64,000 nt of DNA from the NCBI RefSeq assembly GCF_018613935.1, contig NZ_JAGGPF010000009.1, forward strand, positions 523,880-587,879, written 5' to 3'. The notes beneath the pieces are model-generated. The model was not told where the DNA came from and did not search any database. It was given only the letters and a program-made list of their open reading frames with translations. Source of the stretch: Agromyces sp. ISL-38. Lineage in GTDB: Bacteria > Actinomycetota > Actinomycetes > Actinomycetales > Microbacteriaceae. Of the stretch, positions 16,839 to 25,356 are shown piece by piece (position 1 is the stretch's first letter; every line of letters begins with the position of its first letter). Position numbers and translations under genes: made by a program.

Positions 16839-18077
16839 ATGCATTCACGCAAGGGTCTCGCTGAGCGACATGAGGGACGACCCGAATCGTTCCAAGACAA
16901 TCAGACGACGACCGAAGACCGTCAGAGGTGGCGGCGAACACTCGCCGCCATCGCCATTTCAGCCCTTGCCGTCGGCGGCATGAGTGCCTTGGTGGCCTCA
17001 CCCGCAGCGGCCGATGAGGCCACCCCGCCTGCGGCCGCCACCGCAGCGTTGCAAGGCGCCGGGGAGGAGAACGCCAAGAAGGCAGCCGACGAGGCCGCCG
17101 CCGCCGCGGCCGCCGCGTTGCAAGCAACCGAGGAGGAGAACGCCAAGAAGGCAGCCGACGAGGCCGCCGCCGCCGCGGCCGCCGCGTTGCAAGCAACCGA
17201 AGCGGAGAACGCCAAGAAGGCAGCCGACGAGGCCGCCGCCGCCGCGGCCGCCGCGTTGCAAGCAACCGAAGCGGAGAACGCCAATAAGGCAGCCGAGGAG
17301 GAAAGCTCCAAGAAGGCCGAGGAGCTCGACGGTCCGGTCGAGCTGTTCCTCGTACCGCCTGACCCGAATGTGGAAGTCGACAAGGTCGAGATCTGTCACT
17401 CCACGGGGTCGCACCAGAACCCGTACGTGATCAATGAGCCGGCTGCGGACGGCGATGTCTCAGGACACGCCGATCACGACGGACCGATCTGGTTCCCCGG
17501 CATCGAGGAGGAGTGGGGAGACATCATCCCGCCGTTCACGTACGATGGTGGATCCTTCCCTGGCCTGAACTGGTCTGCCGAAGGACAGGCGATCTTCGCG
17601 AACGACTGCAAGATCCCGCCTCCGGCCCCCCCGGCCCCCCCGGTGCTCTCGCTCACGTCCAACGCGTGCCCGGTCCACGGTGGCACCGGAACCGTGACGT
17701 ACTCGCTCGCATCACTGCAGAACGCCACCTACCGGGTGACGGTCCTCAACTCGCAAGGCGGGACCGCCCACAGCCAACTGGTCAGCGGTCTGACTGGAAC
17801 GGCCGGAGGCTCGATCGCGCTGCCGCCGGGCAACTACACGTTCCAGCTCGCGGAGAACGATCCGTTCGTGGTGCTCGCTGAGCAGGCCTTCACGATCGGC
17901 GCCTGCCCGGCAGCACCGCCGGCACCGGCACCCGTGGTTCCCGTGAAGACGCTCGCAGCGACGGGCACCGAGACGGCTGGGCCGCTCATGGCAGGTGGCA
18001 TGATCATGCTGCTGATGGGCGGGGCGGCGCTGATTGCAGCGAACCGCCGCCGCTGGGGAACCTCGCGCTCTGAGTAG
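16839..18077 (+). CDS. Cell-wall surface protein with LAxTG sorting signal and Ala-rich repeats
   Basis: A 412-residue exported protein. ATG 16839 follows AGAAGGAGGGGG. The signal peptide has RRWRR-like basic residues, a hydrophobic core and ASPAAADE. Residues 69-160 hold four 23-residue repeats of the type ALQATEAENAKKAADEAAAA, predicted to be long helices. A domain then carries KVEICHSTGSHQNPY and GDIIPPFTYDGGSFPG, a cysteine-pair module common on actinobacterial surface proteins. Proline-rich linkers and another exported domain follow. The C-terminus has KTLAATGTET, a membrane helix and NRRRW, a class E (LAxTG) sortase signal. It is probably linked to peptidoglycan; the ligand is unknown. 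Confidence 0.8.
   Translation: MHSRKGLAERHEGRPESFQDNQTTTEDRQRWRRTLAAIAISALAVGGMSALVASPAAADEATPPAAATAALQGAGEENAKKAADEAAAAAAAALQATEEENAKKAADEAAAAAAAALQATEAENAKKAADEAAAAAAAALQATEAENANKAAEEESSKKAEELDGPVELFLVPPDPNVEVDKVEICHSTGSHQNPYVINEPAADGDVSGHADHDGPIWFPGIEEEWGDIIPPFTYDGGSFPGLNWSAEGQAIFANDCKIPPPAPPAPPVLSLTSNACPVHGGTGTVTYSLASLQNATYRVTVLNSQGGTAHSQLVSGLTGTAGGSIALPPGNYTFQLAENDPFVVLAEQAFTIGACPAAPPAPAPVVPVKTLAATGTETAGPLMAGGMIMLLMGGAALIAANRRRWGTSRSE
17048..17323 (+). repeat. Four 69-bp tandem repeats
   Basis: The anchor GTTGCAAG begins at 17048, 17117, 17186 and 17255, an exact 69-base period. Copies 2 to 4 are nearly identical in DNA, which points to recent duplication or gene conversion and to likely length variation between strains. 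The repeats are translated in frame as 23-residue helical units. Confidence 0.95.
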
Positions 18078-18092
18078 TCGAGATCCTGCAAC

Positions 18093-18124
18093 GATGGCGG
18101 GTGCCCTCACGGGCACCCGCCATC
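18093..18124. terminator. Shared terminator hairpin between convergent genes
   Basis: A perfect 14-base stem, GATGGCGGGTGCCC with its complement, encloses a TCAC loop. It lies 15 bases after the surface-protein stop and 16 bases before the aglG stop on the other strand, so it can serve both. There is no long T-run. Confidence 0.75.
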
Positions 18125-18140
18125 ACTCTGTCTGGAGGAA

Positions 18141-19127
18141 CTACCCCTTCGTCGAGCCGGCGAGCAGGCCGCGCACGAAGTAGCGCTGCAGGCTGAAGAA
18201 CACGATGAGCGGAATGATCAGGGAGATGAAGGCGGCGGCCGTGAGGCGCTGCCACTCCTGACCGCGGTTTCCGGTCAGCTCCGCCAATCGCTGGGTCAGC
18301 GGTGCGACATCCGCGGTGCCACCTGAGAAGACGAGGGCGACGAGCAGGTCGTTCCAGACCCAGAGGAACTGGAAGATGGCGAACGACGCGAGGATCGGCA
18401 CCGAGAGCGGGAGGATGATCCGCAGGAAGATCTGCCCGTGGTTGGCGCCGTCGACGCGTGCTGCCTCGACGAGCTCGTTCGGGATGTCCGAGATGAAGTT
18501 GTGCAGCAGGAAGATCGCGAGCGGGAGGCCGAAGATCGTGTGCGCGATCCAGACCTGGATGTAGCTCTGGTCGGGAATGATGGGGATCACGTCGTGGATC
18601 GCCCGCTGGATCGGCAGCAGCCACGTCGTGAACATCTGCAGCAGCGGGATGAGCGCCATCTGCAGCGGCACGATCTGCAGCGCGAAGATCGCGATGAAGA
18701 GGATGCTCGCGCCCTTGAACGGGATCCACGCCAGTGCGTAGGCCGCCATCGCGGCGAGCACCGTCGCGAACACGACCACGGGCACGGTGATCGCGATCGA
18801 GTTCACGAAGTACGACCCGAGCTGGGGCGCCGACGACGACGACGAGAACAGCACCTCGCTGTAGTTGTCGAGGGTCCAGCCCCAGTTCTCGAAGACCGTC
18901 CACCAGCCGGTGGTCTTGATGAGCTCCTCTGGCCGGAACGACGAGATGAGCAGGCCGAAGGTCGGGATGACCCAGATGATCGCGATGACCAGGGAGACGA
19001 CCGTGGCCGTGCGCGAGGTCAGTCGCTTCTTGACGCGAGTCGCTTTCGTGCCGTCGGCGTTGTACCCGCGGCGAAGCTCGGCTTTGGTCGTGGAATCGAC
19101 CGGGATCTCGATCGGTGTGTAGGTCAT
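18141..19127 (-). CDS. aglG: Alpha-glucoside-type ABC importer permease, AglG/MalG-like
   Basis: A 328-residue inner-membrane permease. A hydrophilic N-terminus of about 40 residues leads into six predicted helices. The EAA loop that docks on the ATPase reads EAARVDGANHGQIFLRI followed by LPLSVP. VWIAHTIFGLPLAIFLLHNF and the C-terminal QRYFVRGLLAGSTKG are typical of MalG-type subunits. Its ATG overlaps the stop of aglF by four bases. With AglF and AglE it should import an oligosaccharide, most likely an alpha-glucoside. No ATPase gene is present, so a shared MsiK-like ATPase encoded elsewhere is expected. Confidence 0.88.
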   Translation of the reverse strand: MTYTPIEIPVDSTTKAELRRGYNADGTKATRVKKRLTSRTATVVSLVIAIIWVIPTFGLLISSFRPEELIKTTGWWTVFENWGWTLDNYSEVLFSSSSSAPQLGSYFVNSIAITVPVVVFATVLAAMAAYALAWIPFKGASILFIAIFALQIVPLQMALIPLLQMFTTWLLPIQRAIHDVIPIIPDQSYIQVWIAHTIFGLPLAIFLLHNFISDIPNELVEAARVDGANHGQIFLRIILPLSVPILASFAIFQFLWVWNDLLVALVFSGGTADVAPLTQRLAELTGNRGQEWQRLTAAAFISLIIPLIVFFSLQRYFVRGLLAGSTKG

Positions 19128-20095
19128 CGGATCTCCTTCTGCTGCCGGAGCACTCGAACGTTGTAGACGACGATGGGCAGCACCAGCACGAACAGCACGA
19201 GCGCGAGCGCCGAACCGCGCCCCGGCTCGAGCGCCCGGAAGGCCTGGGTGTACATCTCGTTCGCGACGACGCTCGTCTCGAAGTTGCCGCCCGTCATGGT
19301 GCGCACGATGTCGAAGACCTTCAGCGTGGCGATGGAGATCGTGGTGACGACCACGACGAGCGCCCCGCGGATGCCCGGGAGCGTGACGTTCGTGAAGCGC
19401 TGCCAGCCGTTCGTGCCGTCGAGTTCGGCGGCTTCGAGTTGCTCGGCGGGAATTCCCTTGATCGCGGCGGAGAGCACGACCACGGCGAATCCGGTCTGCA
19501 CCCAGATCATCACGACGATGAGGAGCAGGGTGTTCGCGGGTGGCGACTGCAGCCAGAGCACCGGCTCCTGACCGAGCCAGACGAGGATCTGGTTGAGGAG
19601 GCCGATCTGGTCGCGGCCGGCCGGACGGAACTCGTAGACGAACTTCCAGATGATGCCGGCGCCGACGAACGAGATGGCGAACGGCATGAAGATGAGCGAC
19701 TTGTAGATGCGCTCACCGCGTGACCGGTCGATGAAGTTCGCATACGCGAGGCCGATGATCGTGGAGATCGTCGGCACGAGGAGCACCCAGATGACCGTGT
19801 TGCGCAGCGTGATGAGCGCTTCGGGCTGGGTGAACATCCAGACGAAGTTGTCGAACCCGACGAACTCCCCGGCCCTGTTGGCGAAGGCGGCGACGGCGGT
19901 GAGTATGGCCGGGTAGACCAGTCCGACCGCGAGCAGGATGACCGCGGGAAGGAGGAAGAGCAGCAGTTGCAGCACGTCACGGCCGCGCTTTGGCGCCTTG
20001 TCGATGAAGAACAGGATGAGGCCGATGACGGCGACGAACACCGCGATACCGGCAACCAGCTGGACGATCTTGCCGATGAGATCAGCGGTCGTCAT
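19124..20095 (-). CDS. aglF: Alpha-glucoside-type ABC importer permease, AglF/MalF-like
   Basis: A 323-residue permease with an extra N-terminal helix pair before the transport core, as in AglF. The blocks LIFMPFAISFVGAGIIWKFV, ANTLLLIVVMIWVQTGFAVV and LKVFDIVRTMTGGNFETSVV are characteristic of alpha-glucoside rather than maltose permeases. The EAA loop reads EAAELDGTNGWQRFTNVTLP. It overlaps aglG by four bases and is separated from aglE by 95 bases with a strong hairpin. Confidence 0.88.
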   Translation of the reverse strand: MTTADLIGKIVQLVAGIAVFVAVIGLILFFIDKAPKRGRDVLQLLLFLLPAVILLAVGLVYPAILTAVAAFANRAGEFVGFDNFVWMFTQPEALITLRNTVIWVLLVPTISTIIGLAYANFIDRSRGERIYKSLIFMPFAISFVGAGIIWKFVYEFRPAGRDQIGLLNQILVWLGQEPVLWLQSPPANTLLLIVVMIWVQTGFAVVVLSAAIKGIPAEQLEAAELDGTNGWQRFTNVTLPGIRGALVVVVTTISIATLKVFDIVRTMTGGNFETSVVANEMYTQAFRALEPGRGSALALVLFVLVLPIVVYNVRVLRQQKEIR

Positions 20096-20127
20096 GCGGA
20101 GCTCCTCTCCGTTGAGGGGTGGCAGCA

Positions 20128-20153
20128 GGGCCGCGCGGCGAGCCGCGCGGCCC
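20128..20153 (-). terminator. Intra-operon hairpin between aglE and aglF
   Basis: A perfect 12-base stem, GGGCCGCGCGGC and its complement, with a 2-base loop lies between the binding-protein and permease genes. No T-run follows. Hairpins at this place in other sugar operons trim expression so that binding protein exceeds permease; the same role is inferred here. Confidence 0.65.
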
Positions 20154-20190
20154 CACTGGTCTTGATGCTAGAGCAGTGGTCGCGTTACGA

Positions 20191-21531
20191 CTACTGCGGC
20201 CAGCTGTCCTGGATGAACTTCGTGGTGTCGGCGGTGGACTTTCCGCCGATCCAGTCGACCATTCCCTTCCAGAACGACCCGGAGCCGACGGCACCCGGCA
20301 TGAGGTCGGAGGCGTCGAATCGGAACGTCGTCTCGGGGTCCTGCAGGATCGACACGGCGTTCGACAGGAGCGCACTGGACGCGTTCTCGGGGTCGAGGCC
20401 CTTGTTGGCGCTGATCACACCACCGAGTTTGACCCGGATGTTCGCCCAGGTGTCGCTCGACAGGTACGTCTGGAAGGCTGCGACCTCTTCGGCGTCGCTG
20501 TACGCGGCCACGATCTCGCCACCACCGGTGACGGCGTTGGCGCCGGCCTCGGTGCCGGGAAGGAGGAACGCCCAGACGTCGCCGTCTTCAGCGACCTTGG
20601 TGCCCTCGGGCCAGAAGCCCTCGTAGAACGTCGCCTGGTGGTGCAGGGCGCACGTGCCGTCGAGGATCGGGAGACCCCCGTCGCCGAACTCGGTCGTCGC
20701 GATCGAGTTGACGTCGCCGAGGCCGCCGTTCACCATGGCCGGCTCACGGATGAACGCGCCGACGGAGTCGAACGCGGTCGTGATCGGCTCGTCGGTGAAC
20801 TTCACCTCGTTGGTGACCCACTGGTCGTAGACCTCGGGTCCGGCCTGCCGGAGCACGAAGTCTTCCACCCAGTCGGTGCCGGGCCATCCGGTGGCGTCGC
20901 CGGAGGCGAAGCCGACGCACCATGGCTTGTCGACGGTGCCGGATCCGGCGATCTCCTCGGAGAGCGTGGTGAGCTCGTCGAGCGTCTCGGGGACCTCCCA
21001 GCCGTTCTCCTCGAACATCGACGGCGAGTACCAGACATAGCCCTTGACGCTCGCCATCAGCGGCGCGCCGTAGGTCGTGCCGTCGACGATGCCGTAGTTC
21101 TGCCAGTCCTCGGACCAGAATTCCTTTGCATTGGCCACGACCGAGTCGGGCGCCGGCGTGAGGTATCCGGCGTCCGCTTGCGCGGCCATGAGACCGGGCT
21201 GCGGGAAGATCGCAAGGTTCGGCGGGTTGCCGCCCTGCGCGCGCACGTTGATCTGGGTCTCGAACTCCTTGCTGGGCTCGTAGACCACATCGATGCCGGT
21301 GCAGGACTCGAAGTCGGCCCAGGACTCGTTGAGGCGATCGGCTTCGACGTCGCTGATCGTGCCGTAGATGCTCACCTCGGTGCCCTCGTCGAAGGTGCCG
21401 TAGGTCTCGTAGGGCCCACAGTCCGCATCGGATGTCTCGGGGGCGTCCCCCGTGCATCCGGTAAGGGCGAGGCCCACGGTTGCGGCCGCTGCGAATGGTA
21501 TCAGCAGACGGCGATGCCGTGTTGAACGCAT
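20191..21531 (-). CDS. aglE: Alpha-glucoside-type ABC substrate-binding lipoprotein, AglE-like
   Basis: A 446-residue exported lipoprotein: RSTRHRR, a hydrophobic core and lipobox LTGC. The mature part is an extracellular solute-binding family 1 protein. EFETQINVRAQGGNPPNLAI and FPQPGLMAAQADAGYLTP match AglE-like receptors; aromatic residues such as VWYSPSMFEENGW probably stack on sugar rings. ATG 21531 is chosen because GAGGAGAGAG precedes it directly. It heads the aglEFG operon and diverges from a LacI regulator; a GGAACCGGTTCC operator lies 38 bases upstream. Confidence 0.88.
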   Translation of the reverse strand: MRSTRHRRLLIPFAAAATVGLALTGCTGDAPETSDADCGPYETYGTFDEGTEVSIYGTISDVEADRLNESWADFESCTGIDVVYEPSKEFETQINVRAQGGNPPNLAIFPQPGLMAAQADAGYLTPAPDSVVANAKEFWSEDWQNYGIVDGTTYGAPLMASVKGYVWYSPSMFEENGWEVPETLDELTTLSEEIAGSGTVDKPWCVGFASGDATGWPGTDWVEDFVLRQAGPEVYDQWVTNEVKFTDEPITTAFDSVGAFIREPAMVNGGLGDVNSIATTEFGDGGLPILDGTCALHHQATFYEGFWPEGTKVAEDGDVWAFLLPGTEAGANAVTGGGEIVAAYSDAEEVAAFQTYLSSDTWANIRVKLGGVISANKGLDPENASSALLSNAVSILQDPETTFRFDASDLMPGAVGSGSFWKGMVDWIGGKSTADTTKFIQDSWPQ

Positions 21532-21568
21532 ATCTCTCTCCTCGTTGAGTGTGGTGCAGGGGAAGCCG

Positions 21569-21617
21569 GGAACCGGTTCCAGCCTCCAACGTAGGACAGG
21601 ACGCCTCCCGGCCACAA
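21569..21617 (-). promoter_or_regulatory. aglE promoter with GGAACCGGTTCC operator
   Basis: The minus strand shows TTGTGG (21617-21612) and TACGTT (21593-21588) with an 18-base spacer. The perfect 12-base palindrome GGAACCGGTTCC at 21569-21580 lies right at the expected start of transcription. An identical copy is at 21736-21747 before the divergent lacI-type gene. Confidence 0.7.
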
Positions 21618-21735
21618 GATATCCATGGTCACGAAACGGACACTGCCCGCATCCGTGAGTCAATCGGGCCGTCGCGCGGGGAGAGCGCTCTCACGACGAA
21701 CTGGCCTGAGGCCCCCCGTCGCGGGTCGACTCGTC

Positions 21736-21773
21736 GGAACCGGTTCCACTCATGTCCCGTTCGCGACTACACT
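21736..21773 (+). promoter_or_regulatory. lacI-type gene promoter with GGAACCGGTTCC operator
   Basis: GGAACCGGTTCC (21736-21747) overlaps a possible -35 (TTCCAC), with TACACT (21768-21773) as -10 at 18-base spacing. The shared operator argues that one repressor controls both directions, including its own gene. Confidence 0.65.
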
Positions 21774-21806
21774 CTGCAACGGAGCTGCCCGACGAAGGGA
21801 GGCGCT

Positions 21807-22832
21807 ATGGCCGCGATCAGCGACGTCGCGCGCCTCGCGGGCGTCTCCAAGGCGACGGCATCGCGCGCGCTGAGCGGCCGCGGCGCCGTGGCCGACGAGA
21901 CTCGCCGGCGCGTCGAGGCCGCAGCTGCCGAGATCGGCTTCATCGCCTCACCCGCCGCCGCGAGCCTCGTCACCGGCCGCTCGATGAACGTGGGCGTCAT
22001 CATCCCGTTCGTCAATCGCTGGTTCTTCGGCGAGGTGCTCGAGGGCATCGAGCGGGCGTTGCTCGCCGCCGGCTACGACCTCACGCTCTACAACCTGGCC
22101 GACGACGGGCCCGAGCGGGCGCGCGTGTTCGATTTCTTCCTCGCCCGGAAGCGCGTCGACGCCGTCATCGCCATCGGGGTCGATCTCTCCGAGCGCGAGA
22201 TCGCGTCGCTCGAGCAACGCGGCAAGCCGATCGTGGCGCTCGGCGGCGCCGATGCGGGCGTGCCGAGCCTGACGATCGACGACCGGGCGGTCGGGTTGCT
22301 CGCGACCGAGCACCTCCTGCACCTCGGGCACACGAGGATCGCGCACCTCGCGGGCACGGGTGCGGCGCCGATGCCGAACAGCGTTCACGGGCGACGACGG
22401 CACGGATTCCTCGAGGCGATGACCGCGGCAGGGCTCGCGCCCGGCGGGCGGGCGCACATCCACGAGACCGAGATGACCATGCCCGGCGGGTACACGGGCA
22501 CGCTGCAGCTCCTCGGCCACCCCGGGCGGCGACCGACCGCGCTCTTCGCCGTGTCCGACGAGGTCGCCTTCGGCGCGTTCCGCGCGGCCGAGCACCTGGG
22601 CATCACGATTCCGGGCGAACTGTCGATCATCGGCATCGACGGCCACGAGTACAGCGAGATGTTCGGTCTCACGACGGTGGAGCAGTACCCGGGCGAGCAG
22701 GGCAGGCTGGCGGTCGACGTCGTGCTGCGCCTGCTCGGCGAGGGGGAAGAGGCCGACCCGCTCCCCGATTCCGGGGCTCCCCTCCCGACGCGGCTCGTGG
22801 TGCGTTCGAGCACGACTTCTGCGCCGCATTGA
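21807..22832 (+). CDS. LacI-family repressor of the aglEFG operon
   Basis: A 341-residue regulator after GGGAGG. The helix-turn-helix and hinge occupy residues 1-58 (ISDVARLAGVSKATASRALS). The sugar-binding core includes NVGVIIPFVNRWFFGEVLEG, TEHLLHLGHTRIAHLAG, FAVSDEVAFGAFRAAEHLG and LSIIGIDGHEYSEMFGLTTV. It faces aglE, and identical palindromes flank the spacer, so it very probably represses the importer and itself until an imported sugar or its product binds. A small palindrome, GAGAAACCCCTTTCTC (22843-22858), follows the gene and may end the transcript weakly. Confidence 0.92.
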   Translation: MAAISDVARLAGVSKATASRALSGRGAVADETRRRVEAAAAEIGFIASPAAASLVTGRSMNVGVIIPFVNRWFFGEVLEGIERALLAAGYDLTLYNLADDGPERARVFDFFLARKRVDAVIAIGVDLSEREIASLEQRGKPIVALGGADAGVPSLTIDDRAVGLLATEHLLHLGHTRIAHLAGTGAAPMPNSVHGRRRHGFLEAMTAAGLAPGGRAHIHETEMTMPGGYTGTLQLLGHPGRRPTALFAVSDEVAFGAFRAAEHLGITIPGELSIIGIDGHEYSEMFGLTTVEQYPGEQGRLAVDVVLRLLGEGEEADPLPDSGAPLPTRLVVRSSTTSAPH

Positions 22833-22994
22833 ACCCCTTCTCGAGAAACCCCTTTCTCACGTCACAGGGAGCTGCGATCGTTGGATTTCCGGGATTCGCT
22901 TGCGCGCGCCTCCATGGACTGCTACAAAAGGTGCGGGCAGGCGAGATAGCGCTTTCTCAGCACGGTGATCAACGCGGATGACTGGAGGCAGCAC

Positions 22995-23324
22995 ATGGCA
23001 TTCGTGCCGATGACGTACGGTTCGGGCGACCCCGGGCCCGTGCGCCGGAGAACCGCCCGATGAGCGCGCTCGGCGAGCTCCGCGCATCAAGGGCACGGCG
23101 CCCGCCAAGGCGCGCTCGGCCTCGTCCGGAACGACGGCTCGACGCAGTTCGCTGCTGATTCCAGCTTCCTTCCGGTCACCGGGGTCGCGCACTCGCGATT
23201 CACGTCGTTCCGGGCGCACAACTTCCCCGACCGCTACATCCGCCACCACAACTACGGCCTCCGGCTCGACGCGGTCTCGAGCGACCTCGACCGCGCCGAC
23301 GCGACGTTCCGAATGGTCGACTGA
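22995..23324 (+). pseudogene. Decayed glycoside hydrolase remnant with AbfB module
   Basis: A start at 22995 has GGAGG six bases before it but reads only MAFVPMTYGSGDPGP and a few more codons before TGA. The same frame then resumes with TQFAADSSFLPVTG, TSFRAHNFPDRYIRHHNYGL and RADATFRMVD, ending at TGA 23324. This is the second half of an AbfB (arabinose-binding, family 42) module as found at the C-terminus of arabinofuranosidases. The catalytic domain is gone, so a large internal deletion is likely. It adjoins the agl locus and was probably part of a plant-polysaccharide cluster. The flanks 22859-22994 and 23325-23451 hold nothing else recognisable. Confidence 0.7.
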
Positions 23325-23451
23325 CACGCAATGCAGGCGCCGAATGCCTCCTGCCGAGCGTGCGGCACGAGGCGTCCGAATGCTGTGTCCCGGCGCGCCG
23401 CCGAGCCGAATGCACGACATCGACGCCACGATGTGGCTGAGTAGAGAATGG

Positions 23452-23464
23452 ATAGCCTAGCTAT
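23452..23464 (+). promoter_or_regulatory. Palindrome before the GntR gene
   Basis: ATAGCCTAGCTAT has perfect 5-base arms around CTA. It lies 98 bases before the GntR start. With the following GAC it resembles part of the GTATGACATTATAC site at the nucleoside operon promoter, so it may be an autoregulatory site. Confidence 0.3.
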
Positions 23465-23562
23465 GACTCGAATCGGATGTCTCGCATGACGCCGCGACCC
23501 GCCGGAGCTTGGAGAATGGGTCTGTTGCGCCCGTCGGCGCCGGACGGGATGAAGGGACACAG

Positions 23563-24342
23563 GTGAGCACCAGCTATCTCGAGCAACCCCTGCTCACCTC
23601 CCCCGGTCAGCCCCTTCGCGTGGCCGTGTACTCGCGCATCGCCCACGGGATCCGCACCGGAGTCTTCCCACTCGGCACAGCACTGCCGCGTGAGACTGAG
23701 CTCGGCGTCGCGCTCAGGGTGAGCCGCACGGTCGTTCGCGAGGCCCTCATGCTGCTCGAGGAAGACGGACTGATCAGCACCCGCCGAGGCGTCGGGCGAT
23801 TCGTCGCCGAGGCGGTGCCTCACGCAGGACTCGAAGAGTTTCGGCCATTCGACCTCGTGCTCGCCGAGCCGGGGGCGGCCATCACGTTCCGTCACGTCGA
23901 ACTCACGCGGCAGGCGGCGACCGACTTCGTCACGACGTACCTCCAGGTCCCTGAGGACGCCCGATTCTGGTTTCGTGAGGCGATCGCGTTCCGCGACGGC
24001 GAGCCGATCGCGGTCGTGCAGGAGTACCTGCCGGCCGATGATGACCGTGCGGGCTTCGGGGGCGCGGTCGCCGATGTGCTCTCCGACGTGGCCGAGGCAG
24101 ACTCGACCGTGCTGATGCGCATCGTCGATCGCACCGGGCTCGCATTCATTTCCGGCATCTGTCGCATCAGCGTGAGCGTGGCCGGCGCCACCCGCGCGAG
24201 GCAGCTCGACCTGAAGGCCGCCGATCCCGTCATGCTGCTCACGCAGACCGCCGATCTCGACGGCCGACCTGCGTATCTCGCCAAGGTCGCGGTGGCGCCA
24301 TCCGTCGGCCACCTTTCGGTGCGGCAGTCGAGCGGCGGGTAG
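23563..24342 (+). CDS. GntR/HutC-family regulator of nucleoside genes
   Basis: A 259-residue regulator starting at GTG 23563 after GAAGGG. The GntR winged helix (RVAVYSRIAHGIRTGVFPLG, then SRTVVREALMLLEEDGLI) is at about 18-82. A C-terminal UTRA ligand domain follows (EAIAFRDGEPIAVVQEYLPA; RPAYLAKVAVAP). HutC-type regulators bind a small metabolite and usually repress. It converges on the nucleoside salvage genes with 34 bases between stops, so it probably controls them. A GTAT...ATAC palindrome at their promoter fits the family. Confidence 0.87.
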   Translation: MSTSYLEQPLLTSPGQPLRVAVYSRIAHGIRTGVFPLGTALPRETELGVALRVSRTVVREALMLLEEDGLISTRRGVGRFVAEAVPHAGLEEFRPFDLVLAEPGAAITFRHVELTRQAATDFVTTYLQVPEDARFWFREAIAFRDGEPIAVVQEYLPADDDRAGFGGAVADVLSDVAEADSTVLMRIVDRTGLAFISGICRISVSVAGATRARQLDLKAADPVMLLTQTADLDGRPAYLAKVAVAPSVGHLSVRQSSGG

Positions 24343-24376
24343 CCCCGGTCGTCGCAGCTCGCAGCGACCCGGCGAA

Positions 24377-25339
24377 TCAGTCGTCGAGTCGGGCGAGGAG
24401 CCCGCGGCGCACCTCGGGTTCGAGGAAGGCCGCATCGACGCCCGCACGGTCGAGCGCCGCGAGCGCCGGGGCGCCCCAGCCGAGCTGGGCGACGAGCACC
24501 GCGCGTTCACCGGCGAGATCGCTTCCGGTTTGCATGGGGTTGTCGTCGCCGAGCACCACGCGCACCCCCGCTTCGCGCATCGTCGGCGCCGGATGGCGGG
24601 CGATCGCCGGGATCGCGCCTGTGTACCAGTTAGAAGTCGGGCACACCTCGACGAACACACCCTCTGCCGCGGCCCAGGCCAGCACCTCGGCGGCGTCGAC
24701 GAGGTGAGCGCCGTGGCCGATCCGAGTCGCGCCCAGCAGCCGGACCGCGTCCTGCACAGCCGAGGCAGGTCCGGCCTCGGCTGCATGGCAGGTGATGCCG
24801 AGCCCGGCGGCCCGTGCCACAGCGAACGCCGGCACGTGCACGTCGAGCCGTGGGAATCGAGACTCGTCGCCGGCGAGATCGAAGCCACAGACCCCGGCCC
24901 CGGCCGCCGCTCGTGCAAGCGCGAGGTTGGTGTCGGCGTCATGGTGGCGCAGCGCTGCAACCACCGCACCAGACGGCATCCCGCTCGCGACACTGCCGGC
25001 CGCCATTCCCCGGCAGACCGCGGCGATCACTTCGGCCAGTCCGCGTTCGTCGTCAGCATGGGTGGCAGGACCAAAGCGCAACTCGAGGTAGTCCTGTCCG
25101 GCGGCCGCCGCGTCCTCCACGGCCTCGCGGGCGATGCGTTCGAGCGTGTCGAGCCGCCGGAAGAACGGATAGCTGGCGGCGACCTTCGCGAGATATACGG
25201 TGAGATCCCCCGGCCGATCAAGTCGGAAGGCACGCTTCCAGCCTTCCGGCGGCTCGGGCAGACCGAACCCACTCGCAAGCTCGGCCGCGGTCGACGGTCG
25301 CACCCGGCCCTCGAGATGGCTGTGCAGGTTGATTAGCAT
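24377..25339 (-). CDS. Adenosine deaminase-family protein
   Basis: A 320-residue amidohydrolase-fold enzyme. The zinc-ligand pattern is present: His6 and His8 (NLHSHLEG), His185 and catalytic Glu188 (ITCHAAEAG), His209 (RIGHGAHL) and the Asp pair 265-266 (VLGDDNPMQ). CPTSNWYTG replaces the usual CPxSN. Adenosine deaminase uses the motif TDDP, so GDDN suggests a shifted substrate such as another purine nucleoside or an adenine-type base. It sits 17 bases downstream of the nucleoside phosphorylase and should belong to the same transcript. Confidence 0.82.
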   Translation of the reverse strand: MLINLHSHLEGRVRPSTAAELASGFGLPEPPEGWKRAFRLDRPGDLTVYLAKVAASYPFFRRLDTLERIAREAVEDAAAAGQDYLELRFGPATHADDERGLAEVIAAVCRGMAAGSVASGMPSGAVVAALRHHDADTNLALARAAAGAGVCGFDLAGDESRFPRLDVHVPAFAVARAAGLGITCHAAEAGPASAVQDAVRLLGATRIGHGAHLVDAAEVLAWAAAEGVFVEVCPTSNWYTGAIPAIARHPAPTMREAGVRVVLGDDNPMQTGSDLAGERAVLVAQLGWGAPALAALDRAGVDAAFLEPEVRRGLLARLDD

Positions 25340-25356
25340 CGACGCTCCGGCGTGGC

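Noticed and set aside
22857..23429. A 190-codon minus-strand frame between the LacI and GntR genes
   Set aside because: The opposite strand reads AbfB motifs in the same region, and the minus-strand protein is Arg/Val-rich without any motif.
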